NCBI GenBank assembly: GCA_049314515.1
Contig: JBMOEY010000018.1
Coordinates: 1-25,257, forward strand
DNA: 25,257 nucleotides
Direction: 5' to 3'
Origin: RFQD01 sp049314515
GTDB lineage: Bacteria > Actinomycetota > Actinomycetes > Actinomycetales > Microbacteriaceae
Position numbers and translations under genes: made by a program. Of this stretch, positions 1 through 7,512 are shown in pieces (the stretch's first letter is position 1; each line of letters begins with the position of its first letter). A model generated the notes under the pieces. It was not told where the DNA came from. It saw only the letters and a program-made list of their open reading frames with translations, and ran no database searches.

Positions 1-1
1 T

Positions 2-85
2 GGCCGCGTGTTGCTCCCGGTTTCTCAAGTGAATCAACCGAGTCCACCGGTCGGCACCGTCGAAAAGCTGCTTCTGACTGATTAG
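2..85 (+). CDS. possible 3' end of an upstream gene (partial)
   Basis: An open frame enters from the left edge and stops at TAG 83-85. It encodes about 27 residues ending in VEKLLLTD. The xerC start follows 8 nt later, so this could be the tail of a co-transcribed upstream gene. In related genomes a dprA-like or other gene lies here, but these residues do not resemble the DprA C-terminus that I know. A second frame is also open to a stop at 79-81, so the reading frame itself is uncertain. I do not recognise the product. Confidence 0.3.
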   Translation, partial: GRVLLPVSQVNQPSPPVGTVEKLLLTD

Positions 86-93
86 ATGAAGAT

Positions 94-1050
94 GTGAGAC
101 TGGATGCGGCACTCGACGAATTCGTTCGTCACCTGCGCGCCGAACGAGGACTCTCACCCCACACTGTCACTGCCTACGAATCTGACCTTCGCTCGCTGAT
201 TGGGTTTCTCACCGGACGCGCTCTCACCGAGGTCGACGAGCTCGAAGCGGTTTCCCTTGATGCCATTACGCTCGACTCACTTCGGGATTGGTTGTGGACC
301 GAATCGCAAGCCGGATTGTCGAACAAGAGTCTCGCGCGACGAACCTCGAGCGCGCGCGGATTCACCTCCTGGCTTGCACGCACGCACAAGATTGCGCACG
401 ATCCCGGCGCACGCCTCAAGACACCCAAGCCTGGGTCGAGCCTTCCGCGGGTGCTCACGCAGGAAACAATCACTGAAATCCTTGATGGTTTAGCCAACGC
501 GGCTGAGGGTGGAGATCCCCTTGCCGTGCGCGACCTTGCCATCATCGAGCTTTTCTATGCTTCGGGTATCCGCGTGAGTGAACTAGTTGGACTCGACATC
601 GACGATGTGAATCTGCGTGACAACACCGTGCGCGTGACGGGCAAGGGCTCAAAAGAGCGCGTGGTCCCATTCGGAATTCCAGCGGCCAGAGCGGTCACGC
701 GTTATCTGACCGAGGCTCGTCCTTTCATTCGTTCTGAGGCTGACACAAATAGCGACAGTGCGAGGGTCACAACGTCCGCGGTCTTCATCGGAAGGCGCGG
801 GGCACGAATCAACGTTCGCACGGTTTACCAACTCGTGGCGTCTCTGCTCGTCGACCTGCCCGGCGAGGGCCCGATCGGCCCGCACACGCTCCGCCATACT
901 GCCGCGACCCATGTTCTGGATGGCGGTGCAGACTTGCGTATCGTGCAAGAACTTCTGGGCCACTCCAGCCTCGCCACCACTCAGGTCTACACTCACGTGT
1001 CTCAAGAGCGACTCAAGGACTCCTACGCGCGAGCGCACCCCCGGGCATAA
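94..1050 (+). CDS. xerC: tyrosine recombinase XerC
   Basis: Site-specific tyrosine recombinase that with XerD resolves chromosome dimers at dif during division. The 318-residue product has an N-terminal SAM-like core-binding domain (about residues 3-100) and a C-terminal catalytic domain. The full catalytic set is visible: R160 in SGIRVSEL, K184 in GKGSKER, H264 and R267 in HTLRH, H290 in LLGHSS, and nucleophile Y299 in VYTHVS. Length is normal for XerC. The GTG at 94 is the natural start because it leads straight into the core-binding helix; its Shine-Dalgarno is weak. The last 38 bp overlap the convergent M23 peptidase gene. XerC rather than XerD is inferred from the classical position upstream of rpsB. 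Confidence 0.93.
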   Translation: MRLDAALDEFVRHLRAERGLSPHTVTAYESDLRSLIGFLTGRALTEVDELEAVSLDAITLDSLRDWLWTESQAGLSNKSLARRTSSARGFTSWLARTHKIAHDPGARLKTPKPGSSLPRVLTQETITEILDGLANAAEGGDPLAVRDLAIIELFYASGIRVSELVGLDIDDVNLRDNTVRVTGKGSKERVVPFGIPAARAVTRYLTEARPFIRSEADTNSDSARVTTSAVFIGRRGARINVRTVYQLVASLLVDLPGEGPIGPHTLRHTAATHVLDGGADLRIVQELLGHSSLATTQVYTHVSQERLKDSYARAHPRA

Positions 1051-1609
1051 CCGCGGGACCGTCTCCCCAGGGTTTCAGGACGACTCGGCGACCCTGTTCG
1101 AGCAGTGTGCGGGGTGACACGTACTCGCCCCGATATCGCGCACCGAGATGTAGGCATGAGCACACGTGCGAGGAATCCCACACAACGTCGGGCTGGTGGA
1201 CAACGGCCACCGCAGTGCCGGCCGTCACGACTTGCCCCGGCGTGACTAATGAAGTGACTGGTTCGAGCGTGGAAACCACATCGTCATCATGCTCAATCGT
1301 AAGGACCCCTCGGCCCGCCACCATGCCGGAAAACAAAACGCGACCCGCGGCCGGCGCTGTCACGACATCTCCGTTGGTCACGGCGATGTCGATGCCACGG
1401 TGACCTCGACCGTAGTCGGAGGTGGGTACGAAAAACTCGCGCACAACGACATGCGGGGTGTCGATCGGCCACATCCACGTGAAGCTCAACACTCCGCCTC
1501 TCGCCGACTCGGGATTATCGAGACTGGCGATGCCTAAACCCAGAGTCATCGGCAGAATGCTTGCGACCAGCCACCGTGAGGGAATGTGAGATCGTGACGC
1601 CATGTGCAC
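1013..1609 (-). CDS. exported M23-family metallopeptidase
   Basis: Predicted secreted peptidoglycan endopeptidase of the LytM/M23 fold, acting in the cell wall. The 198-residue product starts with a basic stretch and a hydrophobic segment (about residues 13-30), a signal peptide or anchor. The M23 core begins near residue 55: H70 and D74 form the HxxxD zinc motif in GHRGIDIA, and H154 lies in CLHLG where most M23 enzymes have HxH. The CLH form is what I know from the short actinobacterial M23 proteins next to rpsB. The start is GTG 1609 or ATG 1603; neither has a clear Shine-Dalgarno. It lies 21 bp after the MFS gene on the same strand, so co-transcription is likely. Its end overlaps xerC. 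Whether it cleaves peptidoglycan is unproven. Confidence 0.85.
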   Translation of the reverse strand: MHMASRSHIPSRWLVASILPMTLGLGIASLDNPESARGGVLSFTWMWPIDTPHVVVREFFVPTSDYGRGHRGIDIAVTNGDVVTAPAAGRVLFSGMVAGRGVLTIEHDDDVVSTLEPVTSLVTPGQVVTAGTAVAVVHQPDVVWDSSHVCSCLHLGARYRGEYVSPRTLLEQGRRVVLKPWGDGPAVMPGGALARRSP

Positions 1610-1630
1610 ACGGTCACACAGGGTGAGGCT

Positions 1631-3220
1631 TTAGTCTCCGTGTTCCGCCGCAAACTGTGCAAACATCTTTTCCTCGCGGTCCTTGCGGGGATAGAAGAAC
1701 CAGGTGAGAGCGGCCCCAATCAACATGGCTGCGATACCAGCCAGGTAGGCCGCATCTGAGCCGTCCAAGAATGAGTTGCGTGCGGCGGCCACAATCGCAT
1801 CTTGATACTGCGGAAATTGTTTTGCCACATCGGCGGCACTGCCATACGACGCCCGCAGTTGATTCCCAATGGTTGTCGTGATTTGAGACTGCACATTCGA
1901 GGGCGCGTCGGAAATATCCGCGGCAACTGAGGCGGCGTAGGAGGCACCCAAAATCGCACCGAGGAGTGATTGCATGATTGCACCACCCAGGTCACGCTGC
2001 AGGTCTCCTGTTCCTGACGCCATCCCAACTCGGGTGACCGGGACTGACGCCGTGAGTGAATGGGATGCGGGAGTCCCCGCGATACCAACGCCGGCCCCGA
2101 TGAAGGCGTACGAGATGATGACCGCTGCGAGCGGGGTGTTCGTTGTCCAAAAAAAGTACATGCACACAAAACCCACCGTGCACAGCGCGAAACCGATCAA
2201 GAGTGTCCACCGTGAACCGAATCGAGCAATCAGTCCGCTCGAAAAAGGAGCCGCGACAACCATGGCAATGACGCACGGAAGAATCGCCAAACCTGCCTCA
2301 AGGGTGTTGTAGTTCATCACGTTTTGCAGAAACTGTTGGCCGATAAACATGGCACCCATGAGTGAGCCAAAGACAATGATTCCTGAGACGGCAGCGACCC
2401 AAAATGTGGCCCGGCGCGCATACTTCAGGTCGAACAGTGGCTCGCCCGCGGTTGCTTGGCGCCAGAAGAATGCCACGCCACTCACGAGCGCAATCGAGAG
2501 TGTAACGAGGCCCGTGACTACCTCATCCGGCAAACTCACAAAATTGATGCCGAGCACAAGGGCGCCCACGAACACGGCCGACAGCACACCACCGAGGTGG
2601 TCAACCTTTTCACTGGTCTCATTGATATGAGCGGGTACTTCTTTCCACACGAGGTAGATCGCCGGTAACGCAAACGGGATGGCAATAACGAACGCCCATC
2701 CCCATGGGGCGAACATCAGAATGGCACCGGCTAACAGCGGCGACATGGCTGACATTGCGGCACCCAGCGCCGACCACAGCGCAATCGCGCGGGTGCGAGC
2801 CGATCCCGACCACAGCGCGGTGATAAGTGCGAGCGTTGTTGGGTAGGCCATTCCCGCCGCAAACCCGCCCAACACTCGCGAGATGGCGAGAATCTCCACG
2901 TTGGGTGCAAGAGCCGACATGATGGCCGCTGGGATTCCGAGAATCAGACCGAGGAGAAGCATGTTTTTGCGCCCATACCGGTCGCCAATTGCGCCAAGGT
3001 AGAGGACGGTCGCTGCAAGACCGAGCGAGAATCCCATCGCAACCAGATTGAGCCCGGTCTGGGATGCACCCAGGTCTTCACCAATTTGGGGGAGACCGAC
3101 ATTGGCAACGGCAAGGTTCATGTTGGCCACACCCGCACCCAAAATGAGTGCGGTCAGGATTCTGCCGGACTTCAGCGGAGTATTTCGAGTGGGGGAGCCA
3201 GAGTTCGAGTTCGCAGTCAT
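1631..3220 (-). CDS. MFS transporter, DHA2 (14-TMS) drug:H+ antiporter type
   Basis: Predicted proton-driven efflux permease in the cytoplasmic membrane; the substrate is unknown. From ATG 3220 the product has 529 residues with about 14 hydrophobic segments, as in the DHA2 branch. MFS motif A appears as GAIGDRYGRK (residues 76-85) between segments 2 and 3. The frame stays open upstream to 3337, but residues before 3220 are not transporter-like, and MTANSNSG followed by the first membrane segment is the usual N-terminus. No Shine-Dalgarno precedes 3220. A TACCGT box 10 nt upstream suggests a near-leaderless mRNA. The asparagine-rich ANMNLAVANVGLP in segment 1 replaces the more usual LDxTIVNVALP. 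The gene sits between the M23 gene and rpsB, a position usually without a transporter. Confidence 0.88.
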   Translation of the reverse strand: MTANSNSGSPTRNTPLKSGRILTALILGAGVANMNLAVANVGLPQIGEDLGASQTGLNLVAMGFSLGLAATVLYLGAIGDRYGRKNMLLLGLILGIPAAIMSALAPNVEILAISRVLGGFAAGMAYPTTLALITALWSGSARTRAIALWSALGAAMSAMSPLLAGAILMFAPWGWAFVIAIPFALPAIYLVWKEVPAHINETSEKVDHLGGVLSAVFVGALVLGINFVSLPDEVVTGLVTLSIALVSGVAFFWRQATAGEPLFDLKYARRATFWVAAVSGIIVFGSLMGAMFIGQQFLQNVMNYNTLEAGLAILPCVIAMVVAAPFSSGLIARFGSRWTLLIGFALCTVGFVCMYFFWTTNTPLAAVIISYAFIGAGVGIAGTPASHSLTASVPVTRVGMASGTGDLQRDLGGAIMQSLLGAILGASYAASVAADISDAPSNVQSQITTTIGNQLRASYGSAADVAKQFPQYQDAIVAAARNSFLDGSDAAYLAGIAAMLIGAALTWFFYPRKDREEKMFAQFAAEHGD

Positions 3221-3230
3221 AACGCTCACT

Positions 3231-3236
3231 ACGGTA
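3231..3236 (-). promoter_or_regulatory. candidate -10 box of the MFS gene
   Basis: On the minus strand TACCGT fits the actinobacterial TANNNT -10 pattern and ends 10 nt before ATG 3220. Transcription would start about 3 nt before the ATG. No convincing -35 is visible. Confidence 0.3.
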
Positions 3237-3311
3237 CACTTTGAGTACGGCATTGGAAACGGTGCCGAATTCGCGTGTTCAGCAACTTCCGCGAAACCCC
3301 ATCGGTCGATT

Positions 3312-3323
3312 GTCACTCGTGAC
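3312..3323. repeat. short palindrome GTCAC-TC-GTGAC in the MFS/rpsB divergent region
   Basis: Two perfect 5-bp arms flank a 2-bp centre. It lies between the divergent MFS and rpsB genes, about 90 bp upstream of the MFS start. It could be an operator half-site pair or chance. Confidence 0.35.
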
Positions 3324-3347
3324 CTTCGCGGGGCCACGGACGAACAC

Positions 3348-3353
3348 TAGGGT
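3348..3353 (+). promoter_or_regulatory. candidate -10 box for rpsB-tsf
   Basis: TAGGGT matches TANNNT and lies 78 bp upstream of the rpsB ATG. TTCGCG 17 bp upstream is a poor -35. A start just downstream would place the 3352-3374 hairpin at the very 5' end of the leader. Confidence 0.25.
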
Positions 3354-3374
3354 TTCGCTCCGTCGGAGTGAAAC
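3352..3374 (+). promoter_or_regulatory. leader hairpin upstream of rpsB
   Basis: GTTTCGCTCC (3352-3361) and GGAGTGAAAC (3365-3374) form a 10-bp stem with one G-T wobble and a 3-nt loop. There is no T-run on either strand, so it is not an intrinsic terminator. Its place 57 bp before rpsB makes an S2 autoregulatory leader element or a transcription-factor site possible, but neither is shown. Confidence 0.45.
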
Positions 3375-3431
3375 GACATAACCGCAAATTATGCGCGCGC
3401 CGAGCGTACGCACAGAGTTAGGAATCAGGCC

Positions 3432-4274
3432 ATGGCCGTTGTCACCATTCGCCAGCTGCTCGACAGCGGCGTTCACTTTGGACACCAAACCCGTCGGTGG
3501 AACCCGAAGGTAAAGCGCTTCATCCTCGCCGAGCGCTCGGGAATCCACATCATCGACCTGCAGCAGTCGCTCGCCTTCATCGACAAGGCCTACGAATTCG
3601 TGCGCGAAACCGTCTCTCACGGCGGAACCATTCTCTTCGTGGGAACGAAAAAGCAGGCTCAAGAAGCCATTCGCAACGAAGCCCTTCGCGTGGGACAGCC
3701 CTTCGTCAACGAGCGCTGGTTGGGTGGTCTGCTCACCAACTTCCAGACCGTTGGTAAGCGCCTCGCTCGCATGAAAGAGCTCGAAGAGCTCGACTTTGAA
3801 GACGCCAGCAAGAGTGGTTTCACCAAGAAGGAACTCTTGATCAAGAAGCGCGAGCTCGACAAGTTGCACAAGAGCCTGGGCGGTATCCGCAACCTCACCA
3901 AGACGCCGAGCGCGATGTGGGTTGTCGACACCAAGAAAGAGCACCTCGCCATTGACGAGGCGCGCAAGCTAGGCATCCCCGTTATCGGCATTCTCGACTC
4001 GAACTGCGACCCCGACGAAATGTCGTTCCCCATTCCGGGTAACGATGACGCGATTCGCTCGGTCGGCCTGCTCACTCGCATCATCGCTGACGCGGTCGCC
4101 GAAGGTCTCATCGCTCGCCACCAGAAACCGGCCGAGGGTGAAGAGGCAGAGCCGCTGGCCGAATGGGAACGCGAACTGCTAGAGCAGGGTGCCACCGCAG
4201 CTGAGGCCACTGCCGCTGTCGAGGTCGTTGAGCAAACGGTTGCCGACGCGGTCGACGAGCCGGTCGCCGAGTAA
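3432..4274 (+). CDS. rpsB: 30S ribosomal protein S2
   Basis: Structural protein of the small ribosomal subunit, needed with S1 for mRNA binding. The 280-residue product opens with the family signature VTIRQLLDSGVHFGHQ and carries IDLQQS and the KxxLGIPVIGILDSNCDP region typical of S2. The last 40 or so residues are an Ala/Val/Glu-rich acidic tail, common in actinobacterial S2 and absent from E. coli. AGGAA at 3420-3424 lies 7 nt before the ATG and fixes the start. tsf follows after 40 bp, the universal rpsB-tsf operon. Regulation may involve the leader hairpin at 3352-3374. Confidence 0.98.
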   Translation: MAVVTIRQLLDSGVHFGHQTRRWNPKVKRFILAERSGIHIIDLQQSLAFIDKAYEFVRETVSHGGTILFVGTKKQAQEAIRNEALRVGQPFVNERWLGGLLTNFQTVGKRLARMKELEELDFEDASKSGFTKKELLIKKRELDKLHKSLGGIRNLTKTPSAMWVVDTKKEHLAIDEARKLGIPVIGILDSNCDPDEMSFPIPGNDDAIRSVGLLTRIIADAVAEGLIARHQKPAEGEEAEPLAEWERELLEQGATAAEATAAVEVVEQTVADAVDEPVAE

Positions 4275-4297
4275 CTCACTTTTCAAACACAACTTTC

Positions 4298-4303
4298 AAG
4301 GAG
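4298..4303 (+). promoter_or_regulatory. Shine-Dalgarno of tsf
   Basis: AAGGAG lies 11 nt before ATG 4315, at the long end of normal spacing. Confidence 0.7.
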
Positions 4304-4314
4304 AAAACTAACTC

Positions 4315-5142
4315 ATGGCTGATTTCAGTCTGGAAGACGTCAAGACCCTGCGCGAGCGCCTCGGCACTGGCATGGTCGATACCAAAAACGCGCTTGTCGA
4401 GGCGGGTGGCGACATGGAGAAGGCCGTCGAAATCCTTCGCCTCAAGGGAGCTAAGGGCAACGCGAAGCGTGCCGACCGTTCAACGGCCGAGGGTCTCGTT
4501 GCCGCTCACTCGAGCGACACGCGCGCGACCATGATTGAGCTCGCGTGTGAGACCGACTTCGTGGCAAAGGGCGACAAGTTCGTCGCGCTTGCGGACAAGG
4601 TCTTGGCTGCCGTCGTGGCCGCCAATGCGGACACTGTGGATGCGGGACTCGCCGCCAAGTCGGGTGACCAGAGCGTTGCTGACCTCATTAATGACGAAGC
4701 CGCCATCATCGGCGAGAAGATTGAACTTCGTCGTATTGCTGTCGTCGAAGGCGAACACATTGCCGTGTACATGCACCAAACGAGCAAGGACCTCCCCCCG
4801 CAGGTTGGAGTCATTGTGGCGTACTCAGGTGGGGACGCCGCGGTGGCTCGCGGAGTGGCAATGCACATCTCGTTCGCCGACCCGCAGTACCTCACGCGTG
4901 AAGATGTCCCGGAGAGTGAAGTCGAGAACGAGCGAAAGATCGTGACTGAAATCACGCGCCAGGAGGGCAAGCCCGAGGCGCAGATTGAGAAGATTGTGGA
5001 GGGTCGCCTCTCGGCATTCTTCAAGCAAGTCTCGCTGCTCGAGCAGGACTATGCGGCTGACGACAAGCAGAAGGTATCGAAGGTGCTCGCGGATGCGGGA
5101 GTGACCGTTGTGGGCTTCGCCCGCTTCAAGGTCGGCGCCTAA
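4315..5142 (+). CDS. tsf: translation elongation factor Ts
   Basis: Guanine-nucleotide exchange factor that regenerates EF-Tu-GTP. The 275-residue product has an N-terminal UBA-like TS-N domain (about residues 4-40, with LRERLGTGMVDTKNAL), then the core. The EF-Ts signature ETDFVAKGDKF near residue 80 contains the Asp-Phe pair that enters the EF-Tu nucleotide site. Length is normal for actinobacteria. It is the second gene of the rpsB-tsf unit, which ends at the intrinsic terminator 29 bp downstream. Confidence 0.98.
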   Translation: MADFSLEDVKTLRERLGTGMVDTKNALVEAGGDMEKAVEILRLKGAKGNAKRADRSTAEGLVAAHSSDTRATMIELACETDFVAKGDKFVALADKVLAAVVAANADTVDAGLAAKSGDQSVADLINDEAAIIGEKIELRRIAVVEGEHIAVYMHQTSKDLPPQVGVIVAYSGGDAAVARGVAMHISFADPQYLTREDVPESEVENERKIVTEITRQEGKPEAQIEKIVEGRLSAFFKQVSLLEQDYAADDKQKVSKVLADAGVTVVGFARFKVGA

Positions 5143-5170
5143 GCACTGCCTCTCAACACACCCGAGAATT

Positions 5171-5212
5171 CGCGGGTCTGGATGCACTGCGCATCCGGAC
5201 CCGCGTTCTTTT
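5171..5212 (+). terminator. intrinsic terminator of rpsB-tsf
   Basis: CGCGGGTCTGGATGC (5171-5185) pairs with GCATCCGGACCCGCG (5191-5205) in a 15-bp stem with one G-T wobble and a 5-nt loop. TTCTTTT follows at 5206-5212. It separates rpsB-tsf from pyrH and is the only strong intrinsic terminator I see in the window. Confidence 0.92.
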
Positions 5213-5269
5213 GCTCCACTCTTTGAGCGTGTCGGCGTGCCTGAGTTTCGTGAGCCCCGTTGGGCGAGG

Positions 5270-5275
5270 TAGTTT
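5270..5275 (+). promoter_or_regulatory. candidate -10 box for pyrH (leaderless)
   Basis: TAGTTT is followed by only 6 nt (CTTAGA) before ATG 5282. There is no Shine-Dalgarno, so the transcript probably begins at or next to the start codon. It follows the tsf terminator, so pyrH needs its own promoter. Confidence 0.5.
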
Positions 5276-5281
5276 CTTAGA

Positions 5282-5998
5282 ATGACTCCCGCCCCCACTC
5301 GCCGTCGCGTTCTCCTCAAATTATCCGGTGAAGCATTTGGGGGAGGCGGGCTGGGCGTCAACCCGGACGTGGTGAGTCAGATTGCTCGCGAAATTGCGAC
5401 CGCGGCAAAGGAAACCGAGATCGCCGTCGTCGTGGGTGGCGGAAACTTCTTTCGGGGGGCCGAGCTCTCGCAGCGAGGCATGGACCGTTCACGTGCCGAC
5501 TATATGGGCATGCTGGGAACGGTCATGAATGCTCTCGCGCTTCAAGATTTTCTTGAGCAGGCCGGTGCTCAACCACGGGTGCAGTCAGCGATCTCCATGG
5601 CTCAGGTTGCTGAGCCGTACCTACCCTTACGCGCGATTCGCCACCTCGAGAAGGGGCGAGTTGTCATTTTTGGTGCGGGAGCAGGCTTGCCGTTTTTCTC
5701 TACCGACACAGTTTCCGCGCAGCGCGCCCTTGAAATTCATGCCGATGAAGTGCTGGTCGCCAAGAACGGTGTTGACGGTGTGTACGATTCTGACCCGCGC
5801 ACAAACTCCGATGCTCAGAAGCTCTCGAAAGTTACCTTTGACGAGGCCTTGAAACGTGGGCTCAAGGTCGTCGATTCCACCGCATTTAGCCTGTGCATGG
5901 ACAACGGCATGCCGATGCGTGTTTTCGGCATGGAGCCCATCGGCAATATCGCAAAGGCGATTCGTGGCGACGATATAGGCACGCTCGTCTCCAACTAG
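5282..5998 (+). CDS. pyrH: UMP kinase (uridylate kinase)
   Basis: Phosphorylates UMP to UDP with ATP, the step feeding UTP, CTP and UDP-sugar synthesis. The 238-residue product shows the amino-acid-kinase fold: LLKLSGEAFGG at the N-terminus (phosphate binding), VVVGGGNFFRG (residues 48-58), and VAKNGVDGVYDSDP (near residue 160), the bacterial UMP kinase signature around the nucleotide site. Length is normal. The start has no Shine-Dalgarno but sits 6 nt after a TAGTTT box. frr follows after 42 bp, the conserved pyrH-frr pairing. Confidence 0.97.
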   Translation: MTPAPTRRRVLLKLSGEAFGGGGLGVNPDVVSQIAREIATAAKETEIAVVVGGGNFFRGAELSQRGMDRSRADYMGMLGTVMNALALQDFLEQAGAQPRVQSAISMAQVAEPYLPLRAIRHLEKGRVVIFGAGAGLPFFSTDTVSAQRALEIHADEVLVAKNGVDGVYDSDPRTNSDAQKLSKVTFDEALKRGLKVVDSTAFSLCMDNGMPMRVFGMEPIGNIAKAIRGDDIGTLVSN

Positions 5999-6030
5999 AC
6001 TCGTCAGGACTTGCCTCGCCGCCTGAGTTT

Positions 6031-6034
6031 GGAG
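6031..6034 (+). promoter_or_regulatory. Shine-Dalgarno deciding the frr start
   Basis: GGAG lies 6 nt upstream of GTG 6041. It supports that start over TTG/other codons 30 bp upstream in the same open frame. Confidence 0.65.
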
Positions 6035-6040
6035 TTACCC

Positions 6041-6595
6041 GTGATTTCTGACGTTTTGTCTGAGACCAAAGACCGCATGGCCAAGGCCCTTGAGGTTGCA
6101 AAGGAAGACTTTTCTTCCATTCGCACCGGCCGTGCGAATCCTCAAATGTTCCAAAAAATCATGGTGACGTACTATGACACGCCCACACCGCTGGCACAGC
6201 TCGCATCGCTGAGCTCGCCCGAGGCGCGCACGATTCTCATCACCCCGTTTGACAAAACCGCCCTGCGCGATATCGAGCAGGCTGTCCGTGATGTGCCCAA
6301 CCTCGGTGCAAGCCCGACTAACGACGGCGCGGTCATTCGAGTTACCCTGCCAGAGTTGACGGAAGAACGCCGCAAAGAGTTTGTCAAGATCGTCAAGGCA
6401 AAGGGTGAAGATGCGAAAGTTGCGTTGCGAAACATCCGTCGCAAATCGAAGGACGACCTTGACGCACTCAAGAGTCAGGTCGGCGAAGACGATCTGACCA
6501 GAGCCGAGAAGGAGCTTGAGGCCATCACCAAGACTCACGTCGATGCCATCGACGACGCCTTGAAGCGAAAAGAAGCCGAACTCCTCGAGGTCTAA
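6041..6595 (+). CDS. frr: ribosome recycling factor
   Basis: With EF-G it splits post-termination ribosomes. From GTG 6041 the product has 184 residues, the usual RRF length. The frame is open for 10 codons upstream, but those residues are not part of the family. Visible signatures are FSSIRTGRANPQMF near the N-terminus, ITPFDKTALRDIEQAV in the hinge region, LPELTEERRKEFVK, and ALRNIRRKSKDDL in the long third helix. The cdsA start follows 2 nt after the stop, so the two genes are probably translationally coupled. Confidence 0.96.
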   Translation: MISDVLSETKDRMAKALEVAKEDFSSIRTGRANPQMFQKIMVTYYDTPTPLAQLASLSSPEARTILITPFDKTALRDIEQAVRDVPNLGASPTNDGAVIRVTLPELTEERRKEFVKIVKAKGEDAKVALRNIRRKSKDDLDALKSQVGEDDLTRAEKELEAITKTHVDAIDDALKRKEAELLEV

Positions 6596-6597
6596 AA

Positions 6598-7512
6598 ATG
6601 TCGGGCGATCATGATAAACACCCGGCGTTTGATAACGCGCTCTCGCACATTGAAGAGGCTAACGAACGCGTCAATAAGCGAGCGGGTAGAGACTTAGAGG
6701 CCGCAATTGCTGCGGGGCTCGGTCTTGGAGCAGGCGTCATTGTCACGCTGTGTGTCGTCGACAAAGCTTGGTTCATGGTTTTTGGTGGCCTCTTTCTGCT
6801 GGGAACTTCGAGCATCGAGCTCGCACTTGCCTTTCGGAACCGCAATCTGAGGGTTCCGCTGGTGCCGGTCGCACTCACGGTGGTTGCGACCGTTCCGGTT
6901 GCGTTTTACTTTGGCCCCTTGTGGGCGTGGGCGACCATCGTGGTGGGTTTCGCGCTTACTGCGTTGGTGCAGTTGATACTTTCCACACGCCCGAGTTGGC
7001 AAGCAACCTCGTTGCGGTCTTCCGTTGCCGCAGCCGCTTTTTCTCTGGCCTACGTTCTCGGTTTGGGGTCGTTTTCGATCGCCCTTGTGGCTCTTCCCGG
7101 CGGACAGTGGTGGGCACTTTCCATGCTTATTCTCACCACGTCGGCCGACATTGGTGCCTTCGCATCCGGTGTTCTTTTTGGCAAACACCCGATGGCTCCT
7201 CGAATTAGCCCCAAAAAGACGTGGGAAGGATTTGCGGGAGCCGTGATTGCCGTCACGATTGCCGGGACTTTGATTGCGACGTTCTCGATTCATGAATCGA
7301 TTTGGGTGGGTCTCCTGCTTGGCGTTCTTGTGCTGATGACCGCAACTGCGGGCGATCTTTTTGAATCACAACTCAAGCGGTGGATTGGCATCAAAGATAT
7401 GAGTCGATGGCTGGCCGGCCATGGTGGGTTTCTGGACCGAATTGATTCCGTTCTGCCGTCCGGTGTCATTGTGTATGTCGTCTACGTTGTGCTCGCCTCG
7501 CTGAATGTTTGA
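6598..7512 (+). CDS. cdsA: phosphatidate cytidylyltransferase
   Basis: Integral membrane enzyme converting phosphatidate and CTP to CDP-diacylglycerol, the precursor of phosphatidylglycerol, cardiolipin and phosphatidylinositol. The 304-residue product has a hydrophilic N-terminal stretch of about 35 residues, then about seven to eight membrane segments. The family signature spans S257 to D283, with SQLKRWIGIKD and GHGGFLDRID; the two Asp residues of the signature bind the metal and substrate. It begins 2 nt after frr and overlaps the next gene by up to 8 bp, so pyrH-frr-cdsA and its neighbour appear to be one unit. Confidence 0.96.
   Translation: MSGDHDKHPAFDNALSHIEEANERVNKRAGRDLEAAIAAGLGLGAGVIVTLCVVDKAWFMVFGGLFLLGTSSIELALAFRNRNLRVPLVPVALTVVATVPVAFYFGPLWAWATIVVGFALTALVQLILSTRPSWQATSLRSSVAAAAFSLAYVLGLGSFSIALVALPGGQWWALSMLILTTSADIGAFASGVLFGKHPMAPRISPKKTWEGFAGAVIAVTIAGTLIATFSIHESIWVGLLLGVLVLMTATAGDLFESQLKRWIGIKDMSRWLAGHGGFLDRIDSVLPSGVIVYVVYVVLASLNV

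Noticed and set aside
3221..3337. 39-residue N-terminal extension of the MFS protein
   Set aside because: Not hydrophobic, not family-like, and it would cross the promoter candidate at 3231-3236.
3659..4279. 206-codon Ser-rich minus-strand open frame inside rpsB
   Set aside because: Ser-rich low-complexity translation typical of the antisense of GC-rich coding DNA; rpsB is certain.
6011..6040. 10-codon extension of frr
   Set aside because: No family match; GGAG at 6031-6034 serves GTG 6041, giving the standard 184-residue length.
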